Source: Lachnospiraceae bacterium
GTDB lineage: Bacteria; Bacillota; Clostridia; Lachnospirales; Lachnospiraceae
Length of the DNA stretch: 36,650 nucleotides
Direction: 5' to 3'
NCBI GenBank assembly: GCA_015057205.1
Contig: SVEW01000001.1
Coordinates: 1 to 36,650, forward strand
Made by a program: the position numbers and the translations under genes. Within the stretch, counting starts at the first letter, position 1, and each line of letters starts with the position of its first letter. Below are positions 7,841 to 16,354 of the stretch, piece after piece. A model generated the notes under the pieces. That model searched no databases. It saw only the letters and a list, made by a program, of their open reading frames with translations, and was not told where the DNA came from.

Positions 7841-8896
7841 ATGATGGACGAAAAAGTATCGATTGTTGTTTCAACTTATAATTCAGAATCTTATATTGAG
7901 CAGTGTATGATGTCGTTGAAAAATCAGACGTATCGTAATCTGGAAATGGTCTTTGTAGATGATGGGTCTTCGGATCAGACCGTGAAGCGATGCAGAGAAT
8001 TGGCCGAGGGAGATGCCCGGATTCGGATTTATCCGTGCACTCACCGAGGGGTTTCTGCCACCAGAAATGAAGGCATTGGACATTGTACGGGAAAGTATGT
8101 CACGTTTGTAGACAGCGATGATTACGTAGAACCAAATTTGGTGGAACGTTATATAGAAGCAGTTCATTTTTTTGAGAATAACAAGAAGGACGTTGCATTT
8201 ATTTTGTGTGGCATGCATTTCGAAGTGCATGTGGGCACCTTGGAAGAGGATTTAAAACTCGTGGACAGTAGAGATAGTTTTTTGACTTTGCCGAGGGAAA
8301 AAATTGGATATTTGTGTTGGTTAAAGATATTCAATTTTATAACCAACAAGCTGTATGACTTGGAAACAATTCTGCAGAAGGATATTCAGTTTAGTCGAGA
8401 TATTCAGATTGGAGAGGATTTACGTTTTAATCTGGACTATTTAAAAGCGGTAAGCGGAGAACTGGGTGTTGTGAACGAACCGCTTTATCATTATGTGCGG
8501 AGAACAGAAAATTCTTTATCTATGGTATATTATAAAAATGCGATTTCACATACGAAAGAGATTTACAAAGAACTGATTGGATTTGCCCAAGACATTGAGA
8601 ATATTAGCAACGACGATATTATGGTGTTGAAGGCGATTTACTTGGCAGATTGGACCCGGCGCATTACCGCTCTTTATGATAATCATAACGGGATGTTTAC
8701 GGTTAGTGAAAAACATCGCATTACCAGGGAAGAAATACGAAAAGATGAATATCAGCAACTGCTAAAGGAAGTGCATCAGGGTAAAAAGATTACGACCGTG
8801 CGCTATTTGGCGCTACGAACAAAACGCTTCGATTTATATTTTTTGCTAAGAAGAGTTTATCGATTGATACGAGGAAAAAAAGGGAATGGAAAATAA
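7841..8896 (+). CDS. GT2-family glycosyltransferase
   Basis: The 351-aa product has a GT-A N-terminal domain with VSIVVSTYNSESYIEQCM, VDDGSSDQT and the metal-binding DSDD in FVDSDDYVE. The C-terminal part (about 180-351) contains FITNKLYDLE, a GEDLRFNLDYL acceptor-side block and a basic tail (RGKKGNGK) that may touch the membrane. Two ATGs stand in tandem (7841 and 7844). No strong ribosome site is seen and the previous stop is three bases away, so translation is probably coupled. The last 11 bases overlap the next gene. Confidence 0.87.
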   Translation: MMDEKVSIVVSTYNSESYIEQCMMSLKNQTYRNLEMVFVDDGSSDQTVKRCRELAEGDARIRIYPCTHRGVSATRNEGIGHCTGKYVTFVDSDDYVEPNLVERYIEAVHFFENNKKDVAFILCGMHFEVHVGTLEEDLKLVDSRDSFLTLPREKIGYLCWLKIFNFITNKLYDLETILQKDIQFSRDIQIGEDLRFNLDYLKAVSGELGVVNEPLYHYVRRTENSLSMVYYKNAISHTKEIYKELIGFAQDIENISNDDIMVLKAIYLADWTRRITALYDNHNGMFTVSEKHRITREEIRKDEYQQLLKEVHQGKKITTVRYLALRTKRFDLYFLLRRVYRLIRGKKGNGK

Positions 8897-9851
8897 GATA
8901 TCAGTCATTGTTCCGGTTTATAATGTGAAGGAATATTTAGAACGTTGTCTAAAATCAGTAGTAGAGCAGAGCTATCCTAATTTGGAAATAATTTTGGTCG
9001 ATGACGGTTCTACGGATGGAAGTGGGGAGTTATGTGACCAATGGAAAGAAAAGGATTGGCGTGTGAAGGTGATTCATAAAGAAAATGGTGGGTTGTCTTC
9101 TGCACGGAATGTAGGTATGAAATGGATTACGGGCGAGTTTTTTTGCTTTGTGGATGCAGATGATTGGATTGCCAAAGACTATTGTGAAAGCATGCTTGCA
9201 AAATGTTTGGAATACGACTGCAATCTCGCAATATGCAGTTTTGTTAGAAGCAATGGATGTAGCAGTAAGATAGAAAGTAACAATTCTGAAAAGATTCTGA
9301 CAAAAGAAAGGGCAATGCATTATCTTGATAACCGAATAGAAGAGGCTTATGTGAAAATGACGGTGGCATGGAATAAATTGTATCATGTTAGTTTGCGCAA
9401 TGTTATTCAATTTCCGGAGGGATGTATTCATGAAGATGAATACGTAATTATGGATGTGCTGCTTGCTTGCGAACGTATAGTGTGGATGGAAGAGGGGCTG
9501 TATTTTTATTTTCAAAGAGCTGATAGCATAACCGGTGCGAGTCAGAAGAAAAATGAACAGCATTGCGATGTGCTTTGGGCATATAAACATAGGCAACAGC
9601 AGTTGCTTAAAGCAGGCTACAAGGAGTTGGCTGCAAATGCCTGGCGAAATAGGATGAGTGCCTGCATTGAGTTTTTAGAATCAAAAAATATGACGATTTC
9701 CGACGAAATGAGATGCCGTTTAAGAAAAGAATATAAGGAAGGTTTAAAAGAAGCGAAGGCATTTGTGGCAGGAAAACGAATTGTAAAGTACAGTTTGTAC
9801 CTTCGTTTTCCCGGAATATACAAAAAGCTGTTTGGCGTTAGAGACGTATAG
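8886..9851 (+). CDS. GT2-family glycosyltransferase
   Basis: The 321-aa product carries SVIVPVYNVKEYLERCL, LVDDGSTDGS and FVDADDWIAK (DADD as the metal motif). It then has VAWNKLYHVSL and FPEGCIHEDE, parallel to the enzyme at 6908. The start lies inside the previous gene, so translation is coupled. The 3' end overlaps the end of the minus-strand GT2 gene at 9838 by 14 bases, with both stop codons inside the overlap. It is the last gene of this plus-strand operon. Donor and linkage are unknown. Confidence 0.88.
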   Translation: MENKISVIVPVYNVKEYLERCLKSVVEQSYPNLEIILVDDGSTDGSGELCDQWKEKDWRVKVIHKENGGLSSARNVGMKWITGEFFCFVDADDWIAKDYCESMLAKCLEYDCNLAICSFVRSNGCSSKIESNNSEKILTKERAMHYLDNRIEEAYVKMTVAWNKLYHVSLRNVIQFPEGCIHEDEYVIMDVLLACERIVWMEEGLYFYFQRADSITGASQKKNEQHCDVLWAYKHRQQQLLKAGYKELAANAWRNRMSACIEFLESKNMTISDEMRCRLRKEYKEGLKEAKAFVAGKRIVKYSLYLRFPGIYKKLFGVRDV

Positions 9852-10782
9852 CACGGTATAGAAGTGGTGCGAAGGTAAGAAACAGATAATGCAGTTTTTC
9901 ACGCATGGAAAGGTCGGCGTGCTTAAAAATGCGACCGCAGTAGCTACGCATGGTATGCTGTAGGCGTTTTACGTCAGAATGGGTGCCGGCGTCTGTTGTG
10001 AGTGCGGTGTACATAGAAAACGTGAGGATTGTTTCAAATTTTTTTACTGCAAGCCGATAGACGTTGTCAGTTTTTTGTTGTATCAGAATGGCAAAAAGCT
10101 TCTCGAAAGCAGGGGCATACGAAAAAGTATGTCCGTCCGGGAAGAAATTAGGGCCGTGAGTGGCGCTTGTATCACGCTGAAAGTAATCGTATAAAGTTTC
10201 TTTTAGAAAGCATACGCGAAGGTTGCTGTTGGTTAAAAGCAGCGTATTCAGGTATAAGTCTTCGCAGTGGTGTAAGTCGTTGGCAAAGAGATCTTCCGTA
10301 AGAAGTGTGCGACGATACAACTTGTTCCATAGAAAACCCTCTACTCCTTCATCGGTAAAAAGGGATGCTAAGGCTGAGTCCGATTCGGAAGGGAGGTAGG
10401 GAGTGATGATGCCATCTTTGATTGTTCGATAACCGCAGATGCAGATATCTGCATGGCTACGAATAATTTCGGAAACCATTGCCTCTGCATAGGTTGTGTG
10501 AAGCACATCATCCGCATCCACAAAGCATAGAAAGGTACCATGGGCATGGGAAATGCCGGTCTTTCTTGCATGTGAAACACCGTTATGGGGTAGTGGATAG
10601 TAGTGAATACGGGAATCCCTTTGAAGCGCTTCCTGACAGATGGCAGCACTCATATCCGTAGAACCGTCGTCAATGAGCAATAATTCCCAATCTGTAAGGG
10701 TTTGCTTGCGTATGCTGGTGATACATGCAGGTAGCGTGGCGGAAGCGTTGTATAGGGGAACAATAATTGATAACTGACACAT
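9838..10782 (-). CDS. GT2-family glycosyltransferase, minus-strand single gene
   Basis: The 314-aa product has LSIIVPLYNASATLPACI, LIDDGSTDMS and FVDADDVLHT, followed by FLWNKLYRRTLL and an HHCEDLYLNTLLL block. This is the usual GT2 order with a metal-binding DADD. GGAGAC lies before the ATG on the minus strand, and a promoter lies at 10816-10844. It runs against its neighbours and shares its final 14 bases with the preceding gene, so it was probably added to the locus separately. No hairpin separates the two transcripts. Confidence 0.88.
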   Translation of the reverse strand: MCQLSIIVPLYNASATLPACITSIRKQTLTDWELLLIDDGSTDMSAAICQEALQRDSRIHYYPLPHNGVSHARKTGISHAHGTFLCFVDADDVLHTTYAEAMVSEIIRSHADICICGYRTIKDGIITPYLPSESDSALASLFTDEGVEGFLWNKLYRRTLLTEDLFANDLHHCEDLYLNTLLLTNSNLRVCFLKETLYDYFQRDTSATHGPNFFPDGHTFSYAPAFEKLFAILIQQKTDNVYRLAVKKFETILTFSMYTALTTDAGTHSDVKRLQHTMRSYCGRIFKHADLSMREKLHYLFLTFAPLLYRAIRL

Positions 10783-10815
10783 GGGGAAGTCTCCTTTTTG
10801 AATTCTCTATTAATA

Positions 10816-10844
10816 ATAGTAAACGTAAAAAAGCATTTTGACAA
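10816..10844 (-). promoter_or_regulatory. Sigma-A-type promoter for the minus-strand GT2 gene
   Basis: Read on the minus strand: TTGTCA (10844-10839), a 17-base spacer, TACTAT (10821-10816), about 35 bases before the start codon of the 9838-10782 gene. Confidence 0.55.
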
Positions 10845-10857
10845 GGGGAGAAAAAGA

Positions 10858-11619
10858 ATGGAAATGCAAAAGATACCGAAAATTATCCATTATTGTTGGT
10901 TCGGTGATGGAGAAATGTCGGAACAGGAAAAAAGGTGCATAGCGAGCTGGCGAAGGTGCTGTCCGGATTATACAATTCAATGTTGGAATGAAACCAATTT
11001 TGATTTTTCGGACTGCCGTTACGCTGTGGAAGCGGCGAAGGCGCAAAAGTGGGGATTTGTAACGGACTATGTACGCTTGAAGGTACTGTATGATTACGGT
11101 GGTTTTTATTTTGATACCGACGTAGAAATGTTAAAAAATCTGGACCCCTTGCGTGAACATAGATTTTTTATTGGATTTGAAACCAATGAACGTGTAAATG
11201 ACGGGCAGGGAGTAGGTGCCGTTGCGCGACATCCAATTATTAAGATGATGCTGGAGAAGTATCAAAAACTTTCGTTTTTTACGGAAGAAGGTAGATACAA
11301 TTTGAAAGAATCGCCACAGTATCGTACGGAGGTTCTCTTAGAAAAGGGACTGCAATTAACCGGAAGAAGGCAGCAGCTTGGGGATGCAGAAATATATCCG
11401 GTAGAGTATTTTTGCCCAAAGAGTTTCCAAACCGGACGAATTCGGGTTACAAAAAATACCTATAGCATCCACCATTTTCGTGGGTCGTGGCATACGAAAA
11501 AGGAACGCCGATATATTCGTATTACGCAGGGGTTGAATCGCCTGATAGGAGAACGGGCGGGAAGTAAATTTGTTCGGTGGTTGTATGCCTGCAACGATTT
11601 GATAAAACATAAGAAATAG
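10858..11619 (+). CDS. GT32-type (OCH1-like) glycosyltransferase
   Basis: The product is 253 aa from the ATG at 10858, which follows AGGGGAG with good spacing. An upstream in-frame start at 10798 would lie inside the divergent promoter region and lacks a ribosome site. Family signs are IPKIIHYCWFG at the N-terminus, DYVRLKVLYDYGGFYFD and the metal-binding DTD at residues 86-88. This is the DXD sugar-transferase layout (Pfam PF04488). Such enzymes are retaining and use nucleotide sugars; the donor here is unknown. It starts a plus-strand run with the flippase at 11631 and the GT2 at 13138. I could not find a convincing promoter of its own. Confidence 0.87.
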   Translation: MEMQKIPKIIHYCWFGDGEMSEQEKRCIASWRRCCPDYTIQCWNETNFDFSDCRYAVEAAKAQKWGFVTDYVRLKVLYDYGGFYFDTDVEMLKNLDPLREHRFFIGFETNERVNDGQGVGAVARHPIIKMMLEKYQKLSFFTEEGRYNLKESPQYRTEVLLEKGLQLTGRRQQLGDAEIYPVEYFCPKSFQTGRIRVTKNTYSIHHFRGSWHTKKERRYIRITQGLNRLIGERAGSKFVRWLYACNDLIKHKK

Positions 11620-11630
11620 CAGGTAAAGAA

Positions 11631-13154
11631 ATGAGAAGAAAACTGGTTCTTAGGAACTTATTTGTGGCAGGAGTAGGGCAGATAGTTACGTCCCTGTTGG
11701 GGTTGATTGTTCGTGCGGTTTTTGTAAGAACACTTGGTATAGAATATTTAGGTGTAAGCGGTATTTTTTATAATATAATGGCGATTCTTTCACTGTCAGA
11801 GTTAGGGATTGGAATTGCGATTGTATACAAATTGTATGAACCGATTGCTTTAGAGGATGTGGAAAAAGTAAAATCCTATATGGCATTTTTCCGAAAAGCA
11901 TACCTTGTAATTGGCGGAGTGGTACTGGTACTTGGATTGTTGCTTACGCCGGTGGTGCCTTATTTGGCAAAAGACAAAATTAATATTCCCCATATTTATC
12001 TAATATACATACTATTTGTGTTAGAGTCGGCAGTGTCATACGTTTTTTCGTATAAAAAATCGTTGATTATTGCCAATCAAAAGAAATATATTGTGGATAC
12101 CTACTGCAATGCAGGGAAAGTTGCCCGGGCAGTGTTGGGAATTCTATTTCTTATCAAAACAAGAAATTATATTGGATTTTTGGCAATTCAGATAATAACC
12201 GGTGTACTGTTTGATGTTCTTGTGAATCTTAGAGCGAATAAAATGTTTCCTTATTTGCGCGACAGGGTTCATGAACCGCTATCATCGGAGGCGAGCAGGG
12301 ATATCCGTGAAGGCACGAGCGCTATGTTGGTGCATAAGGTATCCACCATTATTGTGAAGGGGACAGACAATCTGCTACTGTCTAAGATTGTTGGCATGGC
12401 GGTGGCTGGAATTTATGCCAATTATGCCATGATATCCAATGCCATTAACGGCGTATTGACTATGATTTTTGCCTCTATGACGGCAAGCATTGGGAATTAT
12501 ACGGTGGTAGAAGAAAAAGAAAATCAACGGGCACTGTTGGAACAATTGAGTTTCTTTGAGTATTGGATCGTGTCTTTTTGCGCAATCAGTCTGGCCGGAT
12601 TATGGAATCCCTTTATTCGGTTGTGGATAGGAAAAAAGTATGTGTTTGCAGAACCGACGGTTCTGATGCTGGCCCTGTGCTTTTATGTCAGTGGACGACG
12701 TATGGTAATATTAATGTTTCGCGATGCGATGGGGCTATTTCGTTATGATTACAAAAAGGCGATAGGTGAGGCAATCGGCAACTTGCTGATATCCATTGTG
12801 TTGGGACACTTTTTTGGAACCATTGGTATTTTTGCCGGAACGGTAATAACGATGGTGGTTATATGTCTACCCATTGAACCAAGGGTGTTGTATGAAAAGG
12901 GATTTGCATGTTCGGCGTTACCGTATTATGGGATGTACGTTCTGGAACTGGTGGTGTTTCTGCTTTTAGGTGGAGGAACTCTGGAAGTGGTTTCCCTGAT
13001 TCAGAAAACGGGGATTGTGGGGTTCATTATGAAAGCAGGGGTCTGTCTGGTTGTACCCAATATAGGGATGATGCTTGTGTGGGGCAAAACCAAGGCATTT
13101 CGTTCCATGCTGGAATTAGGAAGGCGGAGTAAAAGTGATGCAAACGTTGGTTAG
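11631..13154 (+). CDS. Wzx-type polysaccharide flippase (MOP/RfbX family), copy 1
   Basis: The 507-aa polytopic membrane protein has about 12-14 predicted helices. It starts with LVLRNLFVAGVGQIVTSLLGLIVRAVFV and FVRTLGIEYLGVSGIFYN, characteristic of Gram-positive oligosaccharide flippases. A central KVSTIIVKGTDNLLLSKIVG segment marks the start of the second half-bundle. The family moves undecaprenyl-linked repeat units from the inner to the outer face of the membrane. It is closely related in layout to the second flippase at 25510 (shared GxEYLGxSG and VxKxYxYxxxN-like blocks). The start follows a weak AGGTAAAG site. The last 17 bases overlap the next gene. Confidence 0.88.
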   Translation: MRRKLVLRNLFVAGVGQIVTSLLGLIVRAVFVRTLGIEYLGVSGIFYNIMAILSLSELGIGIAIVYKLYEPIALEDVEKVKSYMAFFRKAYLVIGGVVLVLGLLLTPVVPYLAKDKINIPHIYLIYILFVLESAVSYVFSYKKSLIIANQKKYIVDTYCNAGKVARAVLGILFLIKTRNYIGFLAIQIITGVLFDVLVNLRANKMFPYLRDRVHEPLSSEASRDIREGTSAMLVHKVSTIIVKGTDNLLLSKIVGMAVAGIYANYAMISNAINGVLTMIFASMTASIGNYTVVEEKENQRALLEQLSFFEYWIVSFCAISLAGLWNPFIRLWIGKKYVFAEPTVLMLALCFYVSGRRMVILMFRDAMGLFRYDYKKAIGEAIGNLLISIVLGHFFGTIGIFAGTVITMVVICLPIEPRVLYEKGFACSALPYYGMYVLELVVFLLLGGGTLEVVSLIQKTGIVGFIMKAGVCLVVPNIGMMLVWGKTKAFRSMLELGRRSKSDANVG

Positions 13155-14223
13155 TATTGTTGTACCGGCTTATAATGTGGAAAAATACATTGCGCGTTGT
13201 TTGGATTCTTTATGTGTGCAAACCTATCAGAAATTGCAAATTATTGTAGTGGACGATGGCTCGACGGATGCAACGGGAGCAATTTGCGATGCTTATAAAG
13301 AAAATGATGAGCGTATTTTGGTGATTCATCAGGCGAATAAAGGTGTTTCGGTTGCGCGAAACCTGGGGCTTTCACAGGCAAAAGGAGAATATTGTGCTTT
13401 TGTTGACGGGGATGATTACATAGACGATTATACCATTGAAACAGCAGTAAAAGCGCTAGAGGATTCCAATGCGGATTGTGTGAACTTTGCATACCGAAAG
13501 GTGGATGAAACAGGAAAAATACAGGAAGTTTATACCTTTCTTCATGGAATGCAAAAACTCGAGACAGAGGAGCAAAAACTTCGGTTTCTACTGGATAGGC
13601 TGCTTTGTTATCGGGTTGGATATGAAGTTTGGGATAAATTATTCCGGATGGATATCATTAAGAACCAGAAACTCGAATTTACGCAAGATTGTAAAATGGG
13701 TGAAGATTTGGGATTTGTAATGCGTTATTGCTTATATGCGAAGTCCATGTTTTGCATGGAAGGACAGTATTATAATTATGTAATACGGGAGAATTCGGCC
13801 ATGGGGCAAGCCGATGTATTTGAAAAAAACATGGAAGGGTATATCTGTTTTTTGAAGGGGGTGTATGATACCTTGGAAAGGGAATCGAGGTTACAGTTTT
13901 TACGAAGTCACTATCCATTGTTATTTGCCAAGGCTATGGAAAACCCAGTGCGGGGACATAGCATAAGTGAGATTACGCAAGTGATAGGAGAACTGTCTTA
14001 TAGAGAGTTTTATCTGGAGCAGATAAAGGAAATTGCAACAATGCGTAAGTGCTTTCGAGAAAACTACGGATCCAATAAATGGAAAAATGTTTGGCGAAGT
14101 TATGTGGCACTTGAAGTTGCGTTGACAAAAGGCACCCGGTGGAAACGCATATATTTGTGGGTGTATAATTGGTATCGGAGATTACGATATGGAGAAGTGA
14201 TAGATACCATGAAGCAGCCATAG
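13138..14223 (+). CDS. GT2-family glycosyltransferase
   Basis: The product is 361 aa from the ATG at 13138. GTG at 13135 is also in frame, but the ATG suits the AGGCGGAG ribosome site. Motifs are VSIVVPAYNVEKYIARCL, VVDDGSTDAT and FVDGDDYIDD (DGDD as the metal motif). A C-terminal YEVWDKLFRMDII and MGEDLGFVMRY block follows, then a basic, aromatic C-terminus (KRIYLWVYNWYRRLR) that may be an amphipathic membrane anchor. It overlaps the flippase gene by 17 bases, so the two are probably coupled. No convincing terminator follows before the next promoter at 14248. Confidence 0.88.
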   Translation: MQTLVSIVVPAYNVEKYIARCLDSLCVQTYQKLQIIVVDDGSTDATGAICDAYKENDERILVIHQANKGVSVARNLGLSQAKGEYCAFVDGDDYIDDYTIETAVKALEDSNADCVNFAYRKVDETGKIQEVYTFLHGMQKLETEEQKLRFLLDRLLCYRVGYEVWDKLFRMDIIKNQKLEFTQDCKMGEDLGFVMRYCLYAKSMFCMEGQYYNYVIRENSAMGQADVFEKNMEGYICFLKGVYDTLERESRLQFLRSHYPLLFAKAMENPVRGHSISEITQVIGELSYREFYLEQIKEIATMRKCFRENYGSNKWKNVWRSYVALEVALTKGTRWKRIYLWVYNWYRRLRYGEVIDTMKQP

Positions 14224-14247
14224 GTGGCTAAGGAAACTGATTGTATC

Positions 14248-14277
14248 TTTACAGCGAAATAGGCTGCATGATATAAT
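14248..14277 (+). promoter_or_regulatory. Sigma-A-type promoter for the priming transferase
   Basis: TTTACA (14248-14253), an 18-base spacer and TATAAT (14272-14277), about 45 bases before the ATG at 14322. It gives the priming enzyme its own transcript. Confidence 0.7.
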
Positions 14278-14321
14278 AAATTGTTTATAGTTGTCGGGTA
14301 GATATGGAAGAGGAGAAAGGT

Positions 14322-15725
14322 ATGAATCGATCAAATATTAGAGCAAATACAAATTGCTTTCAGATGATTTTGGATGCTTGTATATTTGCCATTTCATTTG
14401 TGGGAGACGTATTATGGCTTGGACGTGGTATGTCTGTAAAATCTCTTGGAAATATGCTTATTCTAGCTGGTATTTTTGCAATAATTTTTCTGTTGTCAAA
14501 TAAGGAACAGTACCTTTATAACGTGACAATGTTTTACTACATTGATCGCGTACAACGTAAGATTTTGAAATCGTTTATCAGAGCATTTATTGCAACGTCG
14601 GCCGCAATCGTTTTTATGCCACAGATGTGGAACAATCGAATGGTATTTTTTGCTTTTTGTGCAATCGGATACATTTTGATATGTATAAAATCTATTTTGT
14701 TAAAATCTGTTATGGATAATCTGGAGCAGAAAAATGCGCCAAGAACAGCATATGTAGGAAATCCGGAAGAATTTGGAAAATTTAATTATTATATTAGTAA
14801 AACAAGCATTTGTATTCAACAGATTGGCTTTATTGCCATGAGTAGAGAAGCCTATGAGAATGCTTCTCATGAAGACTATATTGGGTGCGTGGATGATTTG
14901 GAGGAGTTGATTCGTGAGCATGCTATTGACCAGATATACATCATGCAGAACGATGAAGATGACTTGCGGGTGACGCAGCGATATGTGGATTTGTGCATAG
15001 ACATGGGGGTAACGGTGCGTTTGGTTGTAGACTTCTACAAGCGACGTGGGGCGGATAGTTACGTTAGTTCCGTGGGAACTTATCCGGTTATTACCTATCA
15101 TACAGTGTCCCTTAATACAAATGAGCAGTTGATTAAGCGAATGGTGGATGTTTTTGGGGGATTGGTTGGAATTCTTGTATTTTCGCCAATTATGTTGATT
15201 GTTGCCATTGCGGTCAAGATTGATTCACCGGGACCGATTCTGTTTAAGCAGGAAAGAGCCGGCCAGAATGGGCGCAAATTTAAAATGTACAAGTTTCGAA
15301 GCATGTATCAGGATGCGGAGAAACGAAAACAGGAGCTAATGGATCAGAATGAAATGAATGGGGAACTGATGTTTAAAATGAAAGAAGATCCTCGTATTAC
15401 CCGTGTGGGGAAAGTGATTCGTAAGCTTAGTATAGATGAGTTGCCACAGTTTTTCAACGTGCTGGGCGGAAGTATGAGTCTGGTTGGTACAAGGCCACCG
15501 ACAATGGATGAGGTAGAGAAGTATCAGAAGAATCATTGGCGAAGAATCAGTATTAAACCGGGGATTACCGGCATGTGGCAGGTAAATGGAAGAAGTTCTA
15601 TACAGGATTTTAATGACGTGGTGGAACTGGATGTTGAATATATTGATAACTGGTCTTTATGGCTTGATTTAAAGATAATGGTGAAGACAGTGTTTGTGGT
15701 ATTGGGGCGTAGCGAGGCATATTAA
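14322..15725 (+). CDS. Priming undecaprenyl-phosphate sugar-phosphate transferase (WbaP/CpsE/WcaJ type)
   Basis: The product is 467 aa from the ATG at 14322, which lies seven bases after GAGGAG. An ATG at 14304 is in frame but its own ribosome site is poor. The N-terminal half has four predicted helices and a CoA_binding_3-like cytoplasmic domain (around YVGNPEEFG). The C-terminal Bac_transf domain (PF02397) starts at LIKRMVDVFGG. It has the re-entrant helix, KMYKFRSM, RKLSIDELPQ, LVGTRPP and IKPGITGMWQVNGR, all expected of an active enzyme. It transfers a hexose-1-phosphate from UDP-hexose to undecaprenyl phosphate, the first committed step. Gal versus Glc cannot be told from sequence. A hairpin terminator starts in the stop codon. 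Confidence 0.93.
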   Translation: MNRSNIRANTNCFQMILDACIFAISFVGDVLWLGRGMSVKSLGNMLILAGIFAIIFLLSNKEQYLYNVTMFYYIDRVQRKILKSFIRAFIATSAAIVFMPQMWNNRMVFFAFCAIGYILICIKSILLKSVMDNLEQKNAPRTAYVGNPEEFGKFNYYISKTSICIQQIGFIAMSREAYENASHEDYIGCVDDLEELIREHAIDQIYIMQNDEDDLRVTQRYVDLCIDMGVTVRLVVDFYKRRGADSYVSSVGTYPVITYHTVSLNTNEQLIKRMVDVFGGLVGILVFSPIMLIVAIAVKIDSPGPILFKQERAGQNGRKFKMYKFRSMYQDAEKRKQELMDQNEMNGELMFKMKEDPRITRVGKVIRKLSIDELPQFFNVLGGSMSLVGTRPPTMDEVEKYQKNHWRRISIKPGITGMWQVNGRSSIQDFNDVVELDVEYIDNWSLWLDLKIMVKTVFVVLGRSEAY

Positions 15726-15754
15726 AAGCACAAGCGCTAGGACTTGTGCTTTAT
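15725..15754. terminator. Bidirectional hairpin terminator
   Basis: AAAGCACAAG (15725-15734) pairs perfectly with CTTGTGCTTT (15743-15752), with an 8-base loop. The arms supply A and T runs for both directions. The stop codon of the minus-strand VanZ-like gene sits in the loop. Confidence 0.8.
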
Positions 15755-16252
15755 AGCGGATAATCCGTTTTGAATATGGCGTTTGAAATCACGTAGCATA
15801 AAGACGATATAGATGCCAATGCACCCCCCAAAGAGGTCCAGGAGTACGTCGTGAATGGATGAGCCGCGACCACCGCTATAGTATTGGTTGATTTCGTCCA
15901 AAGTTGCTACAAACACGATTAGAAGTAGGATGGCAAGAATTTTTTTGAAGCTGTTGCGACGGTGGTCAAGACGCCACAGCAGATAATAGCCAAAAAAACC
16001 TAATAAATTATAAATAAACAGGTGCGCAACTTTCCGAACCGGGCCATCCAGGCAATTGGCAAGGAATGTAACATCTGCGCTTGTGTGTATATTGGTTGGG
16101 AATTTGGAAACCCAAAGGTTGGTGATGGCTGTTGCAACCTGGCGGCTTGCGCTATGAGATTGTGTAACCGTTTGGTCGGAAAAGTAAAATATTATCGCAA
16201 TGATAGTAAAAATCATGGCGAGAAATAATAAAATTTTCATAAGTTTATTCAT
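15737..16252 (-). CDS. VanZ-like membrane protein
   Basis: The 171-aa protein has about four hydrophobic segments and the VanZ-like pattern (PF04892): an IFYFSDQT motif near the start, VRKVAHLFIYNLLGF in the middle, and DEINQYY plus RGSSIHDVLLDLFGGCIGI near the end. Relatives are known from teicoplanin resistance and from many polysaccharide loci; their biochemical role is unclear. On the minus strand AAGGAGC lies shortly before the ATG, and a promoter is at 16289-16317. It stands as a single reversed gene between the priming transferase and the Wzz-like gene, so it is transcribed apart from them. Confidence 0.85.
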   Translation of the reverse strand: MNKLMKILLFLAMIFTIIAIIFYFSDQTVTQSHSASRQVATAITNLWVSKFPTNIHTSADVTFLANCLDGPVRKVAHLFIYNLLGFFGYYLLWRLDHRRNSFKKILAILLLIVFVATLDEINQYYSGGRGSSIHDVLLDLFGGCIGIYIVFMLRDFKRHIQNGLSAIKHKS

Positions 16253-16288
16253 AACAAAGCTCCTTGAGGATTAAGTGTTCTAGTTGTT

Positions 16289-16317
16289 ATTGTAATACAG
16301 GAAAGAAGGAAATGCAA
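16289..16317 (-). promoter_or_regulatory. Possible sigma-A-type promoter for the VanZ-like gene
   Basis: Read on the minus strand: TTGCAT (16317-16312), a 17-base spacer, TACAAT (16294-16289). It faces the gene at 16252. I found no equally good plus-strand promoter for the 16355 operon in the same gap. Confidence 0.5.
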
Positions 16318-16354
16318 CCAAGCGGAGCTGGGTATGAGATGTTTAGGAGGAAAA

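Noticed and set aside
10798..10857. Upstream start of the GT32 gene giving 20 extra residues
   Set aside because: The segment overlaps the divergent promoter, and a good ribosome site serves the ATG at 10858.
14221..14247. Small palindrome (GCCATAGGTGGC) after the GT2 stop as a terminator
   Set aside because: The stem is short, starts in the coding end and has no T run.
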